A stretch of DNA of 64,000 nt from Macrotrachela quadricornifera (Eukaryota > Rotifera > Eurotatoria > Philodinida > Philodinidae), in NCBI GenBank assembly GCA_022393335.1, contig JAJEKB010021337.1, forward strand, positions 1,359,938 to 1,423,937. Reading direction: 5' to 3'. The translations under genes were made by a program, and so were the position numbers. Shown here one piece after another: positions 50,301-61,618 of the stretch (the stretch's first letter is position 1; each line of letters opens with the position of its first letter). The notes beneath the pieces were generated by a model. It was not told the origin of the DNA. It ran no database searches and saw only the letters and a program-made list of their open reading frames with translations.

Positions 50301-53300
50301 GTAACCCGACATAAAGAATATCCTGTGATAACAGGTAATAAATTGTTCATGATATTTTTCATACTTTTTGCTTGTGAAGAGACCTGAAACTTTAGGTGAA
50401 TAAAGATCTTGATTAGATATGTATATGATAAAAATTCTAGCTCTCTACACAAACAAAAAGTATGAAAAGTATCATGGACAATTTATCATCCGTTATTATA
50501 GGATATCCTTTATGCCGGGTTACTTTTAAGCCCTCCGTATATTTCCAATGTTTTGCCGCCAGAGGCGGCTACACACATGACAATTGTTTTAAAAAGTTTT
50601 TATCTGCTGTGCGCGTAAAATTAGATGCTCTTTAAGGTCACAAGCATACTATCTTACGGCGAATAAATAGAAAAATCCGTCCTGTTTCAATGAAAAATTG
50701 ACAACGGGGGGCGAAACTATTTACAGAGGGGTCATTGTACCCCCGTGCATCCCTGGTGGTTACGCCACTACTGTGAAGGCATGCAAAAAACATGCTTGTA
50801 ACAAGGTTTCTAAACAATCCGTTGGGTGTGGTAATATCTAAGTGAGTCAAAGAGAAATACTTTGTAGAGAATAAAACGCGGAAAAAACCTATCATTCCAT
50901 AGAAAGGAAATAAACAGAAAAGAGACAATAACCATGATAGTATAACAGAATGAAAAGTATATATGACGTAATGAGAGGAGGAATATCAAAGCATCGAGAA
51001 GAGAATACACAAAAGTGATAGATGACAATAGCTGATTCTAATATTGTCTAACAGTTGACAAATCCGACATACTATTTTATATAAATTATTTTCATCTGCC
51101 GGTATTTAATGATTTCTTTTGTAGTCGTGACAATTATTCATATACTACACTCCATTATTTACTTAAATACGCAGTTAAATATTTTGATCCTTTGTCTGAA
51201 TTGTGGTTGAGGAGAATACATATTACTGTGAATATTAGCACAATTATGAACGCAAGTTTAAATGAATGAAGACGAATATTTGTATATTGGATTCTTCCAG
51301 CTCTGCGATTGATTCTAAATAATTTAGAATGGTTTTGTATTTGAGAAATAACAACTTCTTTCACATTTCACACTATATGTTTGTCTTTTTAACCAGTGCT
51401 AAACAGCAATAGTGGATATGCTTATGGCATATATAACATAAGTAGTGAATCTTAAAAAAAAATATTCACTCTCAGAAAAAATTTACAGGGGGGGCATTGC
51501 ACCCCCGTGCCCCCCCCCCCCCGGTGGTTACGCCACTACTGTACACCTGGCCAATTTCTATTATCTCTATGTAACTCACTTCAACAATAGTCTAGATCAC
51601 ATAAGTCAATTATACTAATACCGATAACCAAGCATGACTTTGTAGTGTTATAGATAGGTTTCCTTTTACTAACACTACATTGATAAATATACCTTTACAA
51701 TATCTCCTTAATTTCCTCTCAATTTCAATCCAACTGAAATTTTATTCATAAAATATTTTAATAATGTAAACTTGAATATTGTTTTTCACAGACATTCATC
51801 AACTTAAACCTCGAGTGGAATCAAATTGATCCACACCGAGCACAACGCTTAGCTGCTGCTTTACAACAAAACGAAGTAATATGAATCACATGAATCTTCT
51901 TGATTATTCATCCATGCACTCACTGTTTTACACAGACAATCATCACATTGAGCCTCAAGAACAATGAAATAGACCCGCAAGGAGCACAGCATTTAGCCAA
52001 TGTTCTAGAACAAAACAAAGTAATATGAATCACATCAAATTTCTTCTTACTCATTCAGGCACTCATTGTTTCACACAGAAACTCACCACATTGAATCTCA
52101 TGAACAATAAAATTGGCCCACAAGGAGCACAACATTTAGCCAATGCTTTAGAAAAAAACAAGGTAATATAAATCACATCTATCTGCTTATTCATCCAGGC
52201 ACGCACTGTTTTACACAGACACTCATCACATTGAACCTCACGAACAATCAAATTGGTCCACAAGGAGCACAACATTTAGCCAATACCTTAGAACAAAACA
52301 AAGTAATATGAATCACATCAATCGTCTTCTTACTCATATCTAACCATTCCCTTTTTCACACAGACACTCACCACATTGGTCCTCGAGTGCAATCAAATTG
52401 GCCCACAAGGAGCACAACATTTTGCCAAAGCTTTAGTACAAAACAAAGTAATATGAGTCACATCAATCTTCTTCTTACCCATATCTTATCACTCCTTTTT
52501 TCACAAAGACACTCACCACATTGAACCTTGGGTACAATCGATTTGGTGATGAAGGAGCACAACATTTTGCCAAGGCTTTAGTACAAATCAAGGTAATATG
52601 AATCACATCAATCTTCTTCTTACTCATATCTTATCACTCCCTTTTTCAAACAGACACTCACCACATTGCATCTCACGAACAATCAAATTGGTCCACAAGG
52701 AGCACAACATTTAGCCAATACTTTAGTACAAAACAAAGTAATACAGGATGATTCACCTACTTTTATTAGTTTTTGTCAATTTATTGTGTTTCCAGAAAGC
52801 GTCAGAAAGTTTTTTTATTTCTATATTATGAGATAGAGCGTTGATTTCTCTCTATCCAATGGTATAGTTTTCATTTGATTTATCTCATGTGTTAGTTAAA
52901 AAATCAGTAAAGTTTTGCGAAGTAGACAAAAAAATTTTTTTTCTATGGAATCCCGAGATATTTTTTTCGAGTAATTCGAGTAATTATAGCGTATTCGACA
53001 AATGAATATATTTCGTTTTTATATAATTCGATAGAGAAATGAATTCTCTATCGAACTATATATTTTTCTAACAATTTATTTTCAACTTTGACTGAGAATT
53101 TAGTGAATATTTAGCAAATTTTTTTGATAAAGATTCATTTATTTGTCTGTGTCAAGTAAATTACATGATGATGCACCTATTTTCACTAGTTTTATTTTCA
53201 TTAATGTAGAGTGATTCATCTATTTTTACTAATTTTATATTAATGAAAATAAAACTAGTGAAAATAGGTGAATCATCCTGTAAAAGTCACATCAATCTTC

Positions 53301-54724
53301 TTCTTACTCATATCTAACTACGCCCTTTTTCACACAGACACTCACCACATTAGTCCTCTTGCACAATAAAATTGGCCCACAAGGAGCACAACATTTAGCC
53401 AATGCTTTAGAAAAAAACAAGGTAATATAAATCACATCTATCTGCTTATTCATCCAGGCACTCATTGTTTTACACAGACACTCACCACATTGGACCTCTG
53501 CGGCAATGAAATTGGTGATGAAGGAGTACAACATTTAGTCAATGCTTTAGTAGAAAACAAAGTAATATGAAACACATCTATCTTTTTCTTACTCATCTAG
53601 GCACTCACTTTTTCACACAGACACTCATCACATTGGACCTCTGCGATAATCACATTAGTCATGCAGGAGCTCAACATTTAGCCAATCCTTTAGTACAAAT
53701 CAAAGTAATATGAATAACATGAACCTTCTTCTTATTCATCTATGCACTCGCCGTTTTACACAGACTCTCATCACATTGAACCTCACGAACAATCGAATTG
53801 GGGATGAAGGAGCACAACATTTAGCCAATGTTCTAGAACAAAACAAAGTAATATGAGTCGCATCAAAATTCTTTTTACTCATCTAGGCACGCACTGTTTT
53901 ACACAGACACTCACCACATTGAACCTCACGAGCAATCAAATTGGTCCACAAGGAGTACAATATTTAGCTAATGCCTTAGAACAAAACAAAGTAATATGAC
54001 TCATATCAATGTTCTTATTCATCCAGGCACTCACTGTTTTTCACAGACACTCACCACATTGAACCTCTGGAACAATCAAATTGGTCCACAAGGAGCACAA
54101 CATTTAGCTAGTGCCTTAGAACAAAACAAAGTAATATAAGTCACATCAATCTTCTTCTTACCCATATCTAACCACACTCTTCTTCACACAGACACTCACC
54201 ACATTGAACCTTGTGTACAATCAAATTGGTGATGAAGGAGTACAACATTTAGCCAATGCGTTAGCACAAAACAAAGTAATATCAATCACATCAATCTTCT
54301 TCTTATCCATATCTAACCACTGTCTTCTTCACACAGACACTCACCACATTGCATCTCGCGAACAATCAAATTGGTCCAAAAGGAGTACAACATTTAGCCA
54401 ATGCTTTAGTACAAAACAAAGTAATATGAATCACATCAAACTTCTTATTCATCCAGGCACTCATTTTTTCACACAGACACTCACCACATTGGACCTGTAC
54501 GGCAATCAAATTAGTGATGAAGAAGCACAATATTTAGTCAATATTGTAGAACAAAACAAACTAATATGAATCACATGAATCTTCTTCTTATTCATCTATC
54601 CACTCACTATTTTAAACAGACACTGATCGCTTTGAAGCTCTCGTGAGATAAAATTGTTTTTAGTCTAGAATGGCATATTCAAGAAATGCGGATAAACAAC
54701 GCATCACTGGAGGAACGAATATGA
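44361..54724 (+). CDS. F-box/LRR protein, copy 2 (16 LRR exons, damaged 3' end)
   Basis: The F-box exon is 44361-44501 (47 codons, phase 0). The ATG used in copy 1 at 35376 is ATA here, so the next Met is the start. LRR exons (84 nt each, phase 0-0) start at 51792, 51936, 52079, 52219, 52364, 52509, 52654, 53338, 53478, 53621, 53764, 53907, 54047, 54192, 54337 and 54477. Each gives one 28-residue LRR such as TLTTLNLTNNQIGPQGAQHL. The donor after the 16th LRR exon is CTAATATG instead of GTAATATG, so the frame runs three codons on to TGA at about 54567-54569. The former last exon at 54620 has TGA at its ninth codon (TGG in copy 1). The protein would thus be about 497 aa without the usual C-terminal cap. 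The first intron is 7.3 kb, with two hAT elements. Confidence 0.65.
45105..45780. mobile_element. ~680-bp TIR element in F-box copy 2 intron
   Basis: Positions 45105-45186 match the reverse complement of about 45702-45780 (shared GATAGTTGCCAGTATTATTT and TTCGACACAATTTGTTAAAA with small changes). No coding frame in between. Absent from the corresponding part of copy 1, so it inserted after the duplication or was lost there. Confidence 0.6.
47394..49197. mobile_element. 1.8-kb non-autonomous hAT element with 8-bp TSD
   Basis: Ends TAGGGGTGTACAGCTCACGC at the left and its exact complement at the right. Flanked by 8-bp direct repeats GTCAAAAC at 47386-47393 and 49198-49205. Eight-base duplications with TAGGG-type ends are the hAT signature. 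The interior includes short repeats of GAGCGTGAGCG near the left end and CTATACTATAGG-like words, but no transposase. The homologous position in copy 1 (about 38625) has the sequence with a single GTCAAAAC-like site, an empty site. A diverged TTAGTGGCGTAA word at 47600 resembles the end of the neighbouring element. Confidence 0.8.
49245..51538. mobile_element. 2.3-kb composite hAT element with 8-bp TSD
   Basis: Begins TAGTGGCGTAACCAGG and ends GGTTACGCCACTA. Flanked by CTGTACAC at 49237-49244 and 51539-51546, with the empty site at about 38655 in copy 1. A second right end (TGGTTACGCCACTA) lies internally at 50757-50770, and G-rich TTACAGAGGGG words adjoin three of the ends. The element therefore looks like two related copies nested or fused. 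Interior: 49690-49860 resembles the foldback family of 13985-14940, and 50260-50360 forms an inverted repeat with about 50440-50530. No transposase frame recognised. A run of 14 C at about 51509-51522 may be an assembly weak point. Confidence 0.7.
51792..54560 (+). repeat. Tandem exon-intron modules: 16 LRR exons of 84 nt
   Basis: A module of about 143 bp (84-nt exon plus an intron of about 60 bp) is repeated 16 times, interrupted once by an insertion at 52744-53280. Introns as well as exons are alike: each starts GTAATATGAATCACATC and ends TTTTACACAG or close. This shows that whole exon-plus-intron units were copied by unequal exchange or slippage, and recently enough for introns to keep similarity. 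Because each exon is phase 0-0 and encodes exactly one LRR, any number of modules keeps the frame. Confidence 0.85.
52744..53280. mobile_element. 537-bp TA-flanked TIR element in an LRR intron
   Basis: Starts CAGGATGATTCACCTA and ends in the complement (TAGGTGAATCATCCTG), flanked by TA at 52742-52743 and 53281-53282, as in Tc1/mariner elements. It has split the intron between LRR exons 7 and 8 after GTAATA. The right 120 bp contain a further hairpin around ACTAGTTTTATTTTCATTAAT. No coding capacity. Confidence 0.75.
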
Positions 54725-55894
54725 TTGTTTATAAGGAGATGGATATGCTAGCAATATATTTTCATAAATGGATTAAATAGTCTTCTAGTTTTATACATGA
54801 GTATCGTTTGGTGAAGTCGGATTAATTTTTTTTGTGGGATTTCGTTTAATATATGCTACCGAGAAGTATATTGCGTTCTATGAGATGAAATAGAGAATTA
54901 ATATTTGTTTGTCGTAGGCGTTTTATTTTTATAGTCCTTGTTGCGCTTATCAGACGAAAAAGAATTTTTTAATAATTTGTAGAAGTCTTATGTAAGTGTA
55001 CAGGATGTCGTGAACGTGATTTAGCAAAAGTTTTCCCCTATATCTTTGCTATTGCACTAGTTTTATATACAATTTTTTTTTGAATTACGGATGAATGCAG
55101 TGAGGTTTTATTTTTTCCAGCGACCTTTGATAATATTATGGAGAAGGATCATTTTGAATCGAGATACAAAAATTTTGCTTTTTTTCATGCATGCAGTAAA
55201 AGAATGTCATTTTTCTTTAATTATTATCGACTTTCTATGTAGTTTTCTATAACTTTTGCTTGAAAGAAAAAGTTTTAAAATTTTCAATAGGCATATTCTA
55301 TTAGAACTCAAGAAGGTCTATTTAACCGTATGAAAATAAGAATTAAAACATCTTGCCTAATTTTTCAATAGATTGCATCTGAGGAAGAAAACAAATGTTT
55401 TGTATTTTGATGCAAGGAGATGATTTTACAGAATAGTGTCGAAGATCGTTAGAATAAATAAGAATTCACAATATTCACTTGTAATTTTTAAGAAAATTCC
55501 GATAAAGTTAAATGAAATAGAAAAAATATACTGAAAAGGGTTTTTTAAATGACTTTTTAGACATCCTGTATATGGGCTCGAAATTCTCTATACTTTGTTT
55601 GATAGCAGTTATGGTAGAAAATATTATTTTTCAAAATCGACGAAGGGGTATCTTATGTGCAAAAACGATATTCACTTACAGGTGTTTGAATTGTACATTA
55701 TTGGCATTATTTAACCTTTTGGGAGCGAACTTTTTTTTTCATAAAAAAAATGAAATTGCGTTGCAAAAACTAATTATATTTTAGAAGTTTTTATTGATCA
55801 TAATTATCGGTGGTAGAGTTCATATCAAAGATGCAGCTAGTTTATTTTGAAATGAAAGAAAACACGCGAGAGAATACAAAAAACTCGAAGTTTA
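54725..55894. other. 3' flank of copy 2; no gene
   Basis: Aligns with 39837 to about 40850 behind copy 1 up to about 55760. The 70-codon frame at 55572 is not supported by copy 1 or by any recognised motif. Confidence 0.45.
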
Positions 55895-56373
55895 TCAATG
55901 TGTGAAATTCTTCGAAACAGCTAACTACACAAAGACTCACATCAAAATCCTTTCACATATAACGTGAATCCGTCCACTTTTTAGGTCGTCTACAACTATG
56001 TGCACATACAACACATTGTCACTGAGGATTTCTTCTCGCTGTTGTTTGAGATACAAGAAAAGGAAAATGCCTATTAGTAAGTCGAGTTGGCTTGTAGTAG
56101 TTCAACGGCCGTTCGTTTATGGAATGTGGAGTTTCATAGCTTTGTAAAATTTCACGTATCAGTTGCAAACGATAGTCTGTTAATTTAGGCCTCTTTCCAA
56201 TGTTTATTTTATGAAGTAAATGGGAATTAAATACTGATAAATCAAGCAAATGAAAAAAATAGTTTTCTATACCATTTCACAAATATTCGCATACAATGAG
56301 AAAAATTGATTTGTATGTAAACATTGTTAATTACTCCTCTCTTAGAATTGTAATCAATTTTTGAAACCGGTTT
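55895..56373 (-). pseudogene. PiggyBac transposase relic (C-terminal end)
   Basis: Read on the minus strand: KPVSKIDYN, then VKWYRKLFF, then after a frameshift in a T-rich tract (about 56255-56265) LLDLSVFNSHLLHK, LTDYRLQLIREIL, RHFPFLV, RRNPQ. After one TGA comes a QCVVC...C zinc-finger region, a second TGA, and LCVVSCFEEFH. This order is characteristic of the piggyBac C-terminus with its cysteine-rich domain. One frameshift and two nonsense codons make it a dead copy. The catalytic N-terminal two thirds are not found upstream; instead a GC-richer segment (56380-56590) of unknown origin follows. Confidence 0.7.
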
Positions 56374-58895
56374 TTGAATTCGTTTTTCAGTTTTTCCGGC
56401 AAATTTCATATGAGTCCATGTCGAAGATTCCGGCCTCCAGAAACGGTGTTCTTCTAGGAATAATTCGGCCGTTTCCATACAGGGAAATGGCCGGAAAAAC
56501 CAAGGAACCCACAGGATACGTCCGTAAAACAACCCGAATCCCTTCTGAACCACAGCAGAATTATCTTGTGAAAGTTCGGAAATAAACGGAAAAGATACCG
56601 TTTCCGCATCGATATTTTAAAGACTTTCTCAAAATAATGAATCCTCCACAACGACAAAGACCATTTGGACAAAATCTCAATACATTATAATAATGAATCT
56701 CAAAAATTCTTCACAATCAGATGCAATGATCAAAAATGTCTTTTTCATAGTCAAAAGTCTCCTGAATCTCCATTAAGACGTTTCAACAATCTACTCCAGT
56801 AAGTAGTAATGATACTTCCGACAAAGGCCAGAAGTCCTATTGAGACTTCTCAATAATCTGCTCTCCTGAGTAGTAAGCACACCACTACTTGAACAAAAAA
56901 GTCTCATTGAGAGTTCTCGATGATCCGCTTTGCTGCGTAGTTGTCATACCTCCAATACGAGGTAAGAGTGTCATTAAGAGTTCATACTATCTCATGGCGT
57001 CCTCTCAATGATCTCAACTAATTCATATCATGTCTCGGATAAAATGTAGAAGTTTCGTTGAGACTTCTCTGAAACATGAGCTAATGAATAGTAATTATAT
57101 CTTCATAAGAATGCAAGAGTCTAATTTAGGCTTCGTAAAGACCTAAACTAATGCGTAATAATCATAAACCTCATATGAGTTAAAAGTTTCATCGACCCTA
57201 TTCAATTCGGAACTCTAGTAACCAAGCCTAGTATTTCAATGGTTAGGCTAATTAACCTATTTTACAAATAGTGTATAATTGAGGGTGAAGTTAAGCGTGA
57301 CGCTTAGGAAACCAAACCTTTCTTGAAATACATATCATACCGAAAATATATGGAAAACTCCATTCTCAATATCTAACATTCACTCCCAGATATAGACCGA
57401 AGTAGTCAAATCAGAACGCTCAGTATGTAGTCAACCTAAAGTCTTAATACGAAATCTCAATACTACAGAAGACTTTTACGAAAAAAATTTCTTTACCTCT
57501 CAACCTTATAGATACAAGATAATCTGTTCTTACACTTCGCGTTTTGCCTAAGGTCAAATGACACTCAAAATGACTCTTCATCTTATTAAAATGAATAAAA
57601 AAATCCTACCTGAAGTATTTTTCATACAAAAAAAATATTATAATGTGTATGTGAAATATTTTGAATGGGCTCCCTTATATACAGTGACATGTTCAAAACC
57701 AATTGTTGAGTGGGTAGTTGAACTATAGCCTCAATGAAACATTTATATAGTACAAAAGATCTTTCGGAGAAATTTTTTTTCGTTAATATCAGTTGAACGA
57801 GATAGTGTATTATCGAACTCTTGGTTTCGGCTATTTTGTAAGAAGAAGTCAGATTTCTTTTCAGTAGTCATCAATGTCTGAGATGTGGATGTGATATGAA
57901 TGTTTTTTACATAGATGAAAGCATTTGTGCAGTCTCATAATTCGCTTCATTAGTTGTGCTAAAATTTAGGTTGTTTTTTATCAGTCTTTCGGTAGATCAT
58001 TGTGCGACAGATGAAAAAATAATAGCTGAAAAGATGTTTTGCTGGTGTAGTGAAATAGGTGACATAAATTTCCCAATCATGTACTTTTGTATAATGGATT
58101 GTTTTTATAACTTTATAATTAAAAGAGATCCAAATCAATTTAAGTCACAAAATTTTGATCAAACTTTTTATAGCACTAAGTCGTAAGAAAATGCTAAAAT
58201 AAGAAACACTATTTTTAATAAGAGATTGATTTATTAGTCAAAAGATCATATCGTTCAACACAAAGCTTGAGATTCCTATTGTTAGCTCGGATCAGCCAAG
58301 TATGGTTGGTATATATTTGAGTATCATTTCCGAATATAGGAAACAGCCGGAACAGTACAGGAAATGGTAACTATGGAAACGGACATATACGACAAGTTCC
58401 GAAAATATTGATCCGGTGAATTTCGCTCAGATCCCGTCCGTATGCTTCAATCTGGGAACTTTAAGTAAAAACATCAAAAAATTTTTTTTGTACTTAGCTT
58501 TTATTTAAAATTACTTTGTATGCAAATGAGAGACTCTCTGGAATAATGCCCAATGACTCAATTATTTCATTTCTGTTTATGCTATGGGGTACGAGAGTTT
58601 TCTAACTCAAAGAACATTCAAAGAGAAAAATAAATAATTGATCATGACAATATCTTGTTTATTACTTTCACATTGCTGAAGCTATATAATCATAAGTATT
58701 AATAATCAGATGCAGTTTTTATTCTTCACGTTCTTCTCAGCTATAGAAAAATAATTGAAAAGTTCTACAAGTGTTGATTATTCGACTTTATATCTATATC
58801 AATGTGCATAGGCAAATAAAAAAAAGAAAAAAAAAATTAACTTTTCAAATATTTTTTTCATCTGTTTGAGTAAATCATAAAAGAAAATAGTTCTT
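56374..58895. other. No gene seen; GC-richer patch 56380-56590
   Basis: The patch 56380-56590 (words TTTCCATACAGGGAAATGGCCGG) is noticeably richer in GC than its neighbours. It has a diverged partner around 58330-58450 (CAGGAAATGG, GGAAACGG, ATCCGG) and may be part of an old element. From about 58600 the sequence is repeated at 60575 as the upstream part of the tandem gene pair. Confidence 0.4.
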
Positions 58896-59646
58896 ATGTC
58901 TCAATGGGTTCCTTCATATCATCCACCTAATGGTATATCAACATCTCAATCTTCTGCACCTAACCATCAAAATTCTCTCATCACTAGTAATACAAATAAA
59001 GTCCATTCAACCAATATTCAGATCAACAATCCGAATCATCTTCAAAATACAAAGTAAAAACAAATTTATCATATGTTTTAAAAAAATAACTTCATGTTTA
59101 TTTGTTTATCGTGAAGAAAACATTCACAACAATGTCCAATATGGTTATCTTCATTTGTTCCAGGTATAGTATTAGGATGTCTCATTAGTGGTTTAGCATT
59201 AGCAACTATACTTACACTTTGGTTAACATCAACCACTAGTACTAGTAAAGAATTTTGAAAAGAAATTGAATTAAGAATTATTTATAAATTTGTTTAGCTA
59301 CAATAACATCAACTAATACAACTACAATTACAACTAAAACAACAAGCACAACCACAACAGGTTATAGAATTATTTACTTTCTTGATTATGTTTTACCCAT
59401 AATTTTGATAAATATTTAGCATATTATTCTTGTTCTAATTTTACCGTTAAATATAATTGGGATTATCCAGGCAATGACATAGCTAGTACATCTCCAATGT
59501 CATTTTCTCTTTGTTGTTCGTGGTGTCAGGCTACAAGCACATGTACAACATTTATTTTAAGGAATTCATCGTCTATTTGTTGGTTAAAATCATCGCCAGG
59601 TAGTGGAGGTGGAACTTCAACGGGTGATATATCAGCAACAAAATGA
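58896..59646 (+). CDS. Type II membrane protein with Thr-rich stalk and PAN/apple-like domain, copy A
   Basis: Exons 58896-59053, 59117-59244, 59298-59360 and 59420-59646; introns of 63, 53 and 59 nt, all in phase; 191 aa. Order: polar cytoplasmic part (MSQWVPSYHPPNG...), a TM helix (IVLGCLISGLALATILTLW), a Thr-rich stalk (TTITSTNTTTITTKTT), then a domain of about 70 residues with six Cys (YYSCSNF ... SLCCSWCQATSTC ... ICWLK). The Cys pattern and FSLCCSWCQATSTC resemble a PAN/apple module, a carbohydrate- or protein-binding fold. The acceptor for exon 2 (GTGAAG) is weak in pyrimidines, but the phase and copy B support it. Ends GDISATK-stop. Role probably extracellular binding; ligand unknown. 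Confidence 0.7.
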
Positions 59647-60867
59647 CTATAAACTTATATTATTTATTCTATAGAATAAAAAGAAAAATAAAACATTATT
59701 GAAGGAAATATTTAAATATTCAATAATATTCTAACTAAATTTTGCAAATTTACATCCTGATCTTTCTGGATCTGAATAAATTTAAAAAACACGATCTGTT
59801 AGTTATTTAATGATATGAATTGTATAAAGATTTGTGCGTTAAGAACATCTATATTTACTCATGATTATTGATTGTTTATTAATCTTTTGAGCAACCAAGA
59901 CGACCAATTCGACAGTTAGATATCATCAGATCCTATCGAATTCTATTAAAATTCTGCTGACAAAACGACTAACGAATCCCTTGTGTCGAAACGCTATCGG
60001 ATCCATATCGAGTTTGTTTACCTAAGCAGAGAATTAGTTTTATATAGTCACAATTTTTAAGCTATATTAAAAATAACTTCGTATTCAAAGGGTTAATCTA
60101 TTTTATATTATAAATACATTTATAACAAAGATATTAATTCGATAGTAAAATTTTCTAAACCAGTAGAAATGAAACATTTGAATGATGTATTTTTTTCCAA
60201 TATGATTCACTTTTATGAAATAAAAACCTTAAAAAACTTTTTTTTCGTTATCTCTCTAATAGGGACACTTTCAGATAGGCTTGTTCGATGGAGCTTTTCA
60301 TCCTACATTTAACGAGCTCTATCGAATCGTGTAAAAATGTCAAACCAAAATACGAAAAATGTCACTTTTTTAGATAAAGTAAAAGTTTTCTAAAGATAGT
60401 ATATAGAGAAATATAATTTCTCTCATTGTTTTTTATTTGATTAAGACAAAAATATTTCAGCATTAAGATTTTCCCACATATAAACTCATTAAACTAGTTC
60501 AAATGAAAATCTATATATAATTTCTCCATTGATTAATTCCGAATTAAGATATTAACTATGCAGTTTTCTTTTCTTTTTTTTTTCATTCACAGAACATTGA
60601 AAGAGAAAAATAAATAATTGATTATAATAATATCTTGTTTATTCCCTTCATATTGTTGAAGCCATATAACTATTATTATTAATAATTAGATGCAATTTTT
60701 ATTCTTCACGTTCTTCTCAGCTATAGAAAAATAATTGAAAAGTTCTACAAGTATTGATTATTCAACTCTATATCTATATCAATGTGCACAGGCAAAGAAA
60801 AAAAAGAATTAACTTTTCAAATATTTTTTTCATCTATTTGAGTAAATCATAAAAGAAAATAGTTCTT
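59647..60867. other. Spacer of the tandem pair; dispersed repeat at 59890-60020
   Basis: No gene. A TCCGATAGGATC-type dispersed repeat lies at about 59890-60020. From about 60575 the sequence matches 58600 onward, giving a repeat period of 1972 bp between the two start codons. Confidence 0.5.
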
Positions 60868-61618
60868 ATGTCTGAATGGATCCCTTTACACCATCCACCG
60901 AATGGTATATCAACATCTCAATCTTCTGCACCTAATCATCAAAATTCTCTCATCACTAGTAATACAAATAAAGTCCGTTCCACTAATATTCAGATCAATA
61001 ATTCCAATCATCTTCAAAATACAAAGTAAAAACAAATTTTTCATAGGTTTTAAAAAAATAACTTCATGTTTATTTGTTTATCGTCAAGAAAAAATTCACA
61101 CCAATGTCCAATATGGTTATCTTCATTTCTTCCAGGTTTAATATTAGGATGTCTCATTAGTGGTTTAGCATTAGCAGCTATACTTACACTTTGGTTAACA
61201 TCAACAACTAGTACTAGTAAAGAATTTTGAAAAGAAATTGAATTAAGAATTATTTATAAACTTGTTTAGCTACAATAACATCAACTAATACAACTACAAT
61301 TACAACTAAAACAACAAGCACAACTACAACAGGTTATAGAATTATTTACTTTCTGGATTATGTTTTACCCATAATTTTGATAATTATTTAGCATATTATT
61401 CTTGTTCTAATTTTACCGTTAAATATAAATGGAATTATCCAGGCAATGATATAAATTCGGCATCTCCAATGACATTTTCTCTTTGTTGTTCGTGGTGTCA
61501 GGCTACAAGTACATGTACAACATTTGTTCTAACGAATACGTCATCTACTTGTTGGATAAAAACATCGGCAGGTAGTGGAGGTGGTTCTTCATCGGTTGAT
61601 ATCGGGGCAACAAGATAA
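60868..61618 (+). CDS. Type II membrane protein with Thr-rich stalk and PAN/apple-like domain, copy B
   Basis: Exons 60868-61025, 61089-61216, 61270-61332 and 61392-61618; exon and intron lengths are identical to copy A; 191 aa. All splice signals and the six Cys positions are conserved. Differences are mostly scattered substitutions, for example MSEWIPLHHPPNG at the start, GLILGC at the TM and KTSAGSGGGSS near the end. Intact frames in both copies despite visible nucleotide divergence indicate that both are, or recently were, under coding constraint. Tandem duplicate of the gene 1972 bp upstream. Confidence 0.7.

Noticed and set aside
52063..53534. Minus-strand Cys-rich frames in the LRR array
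   Set aside because: Antisense of the repeated LRR exon-intron modules; similarity among them is due to the tandem repeat.
51792..54560. CRISPR-like array (regular repeats with spacers)
   Set aside because: Repeats are coding LRR exons with similar introns, GT-AG borders and phase; this is eukaryotic DNA.
56019..56585. Plus-strand and shifted frames over the piggyBac relic
   Set aside because: Overlap the minus-strand relic and a GC-rich patch; no independent motif.
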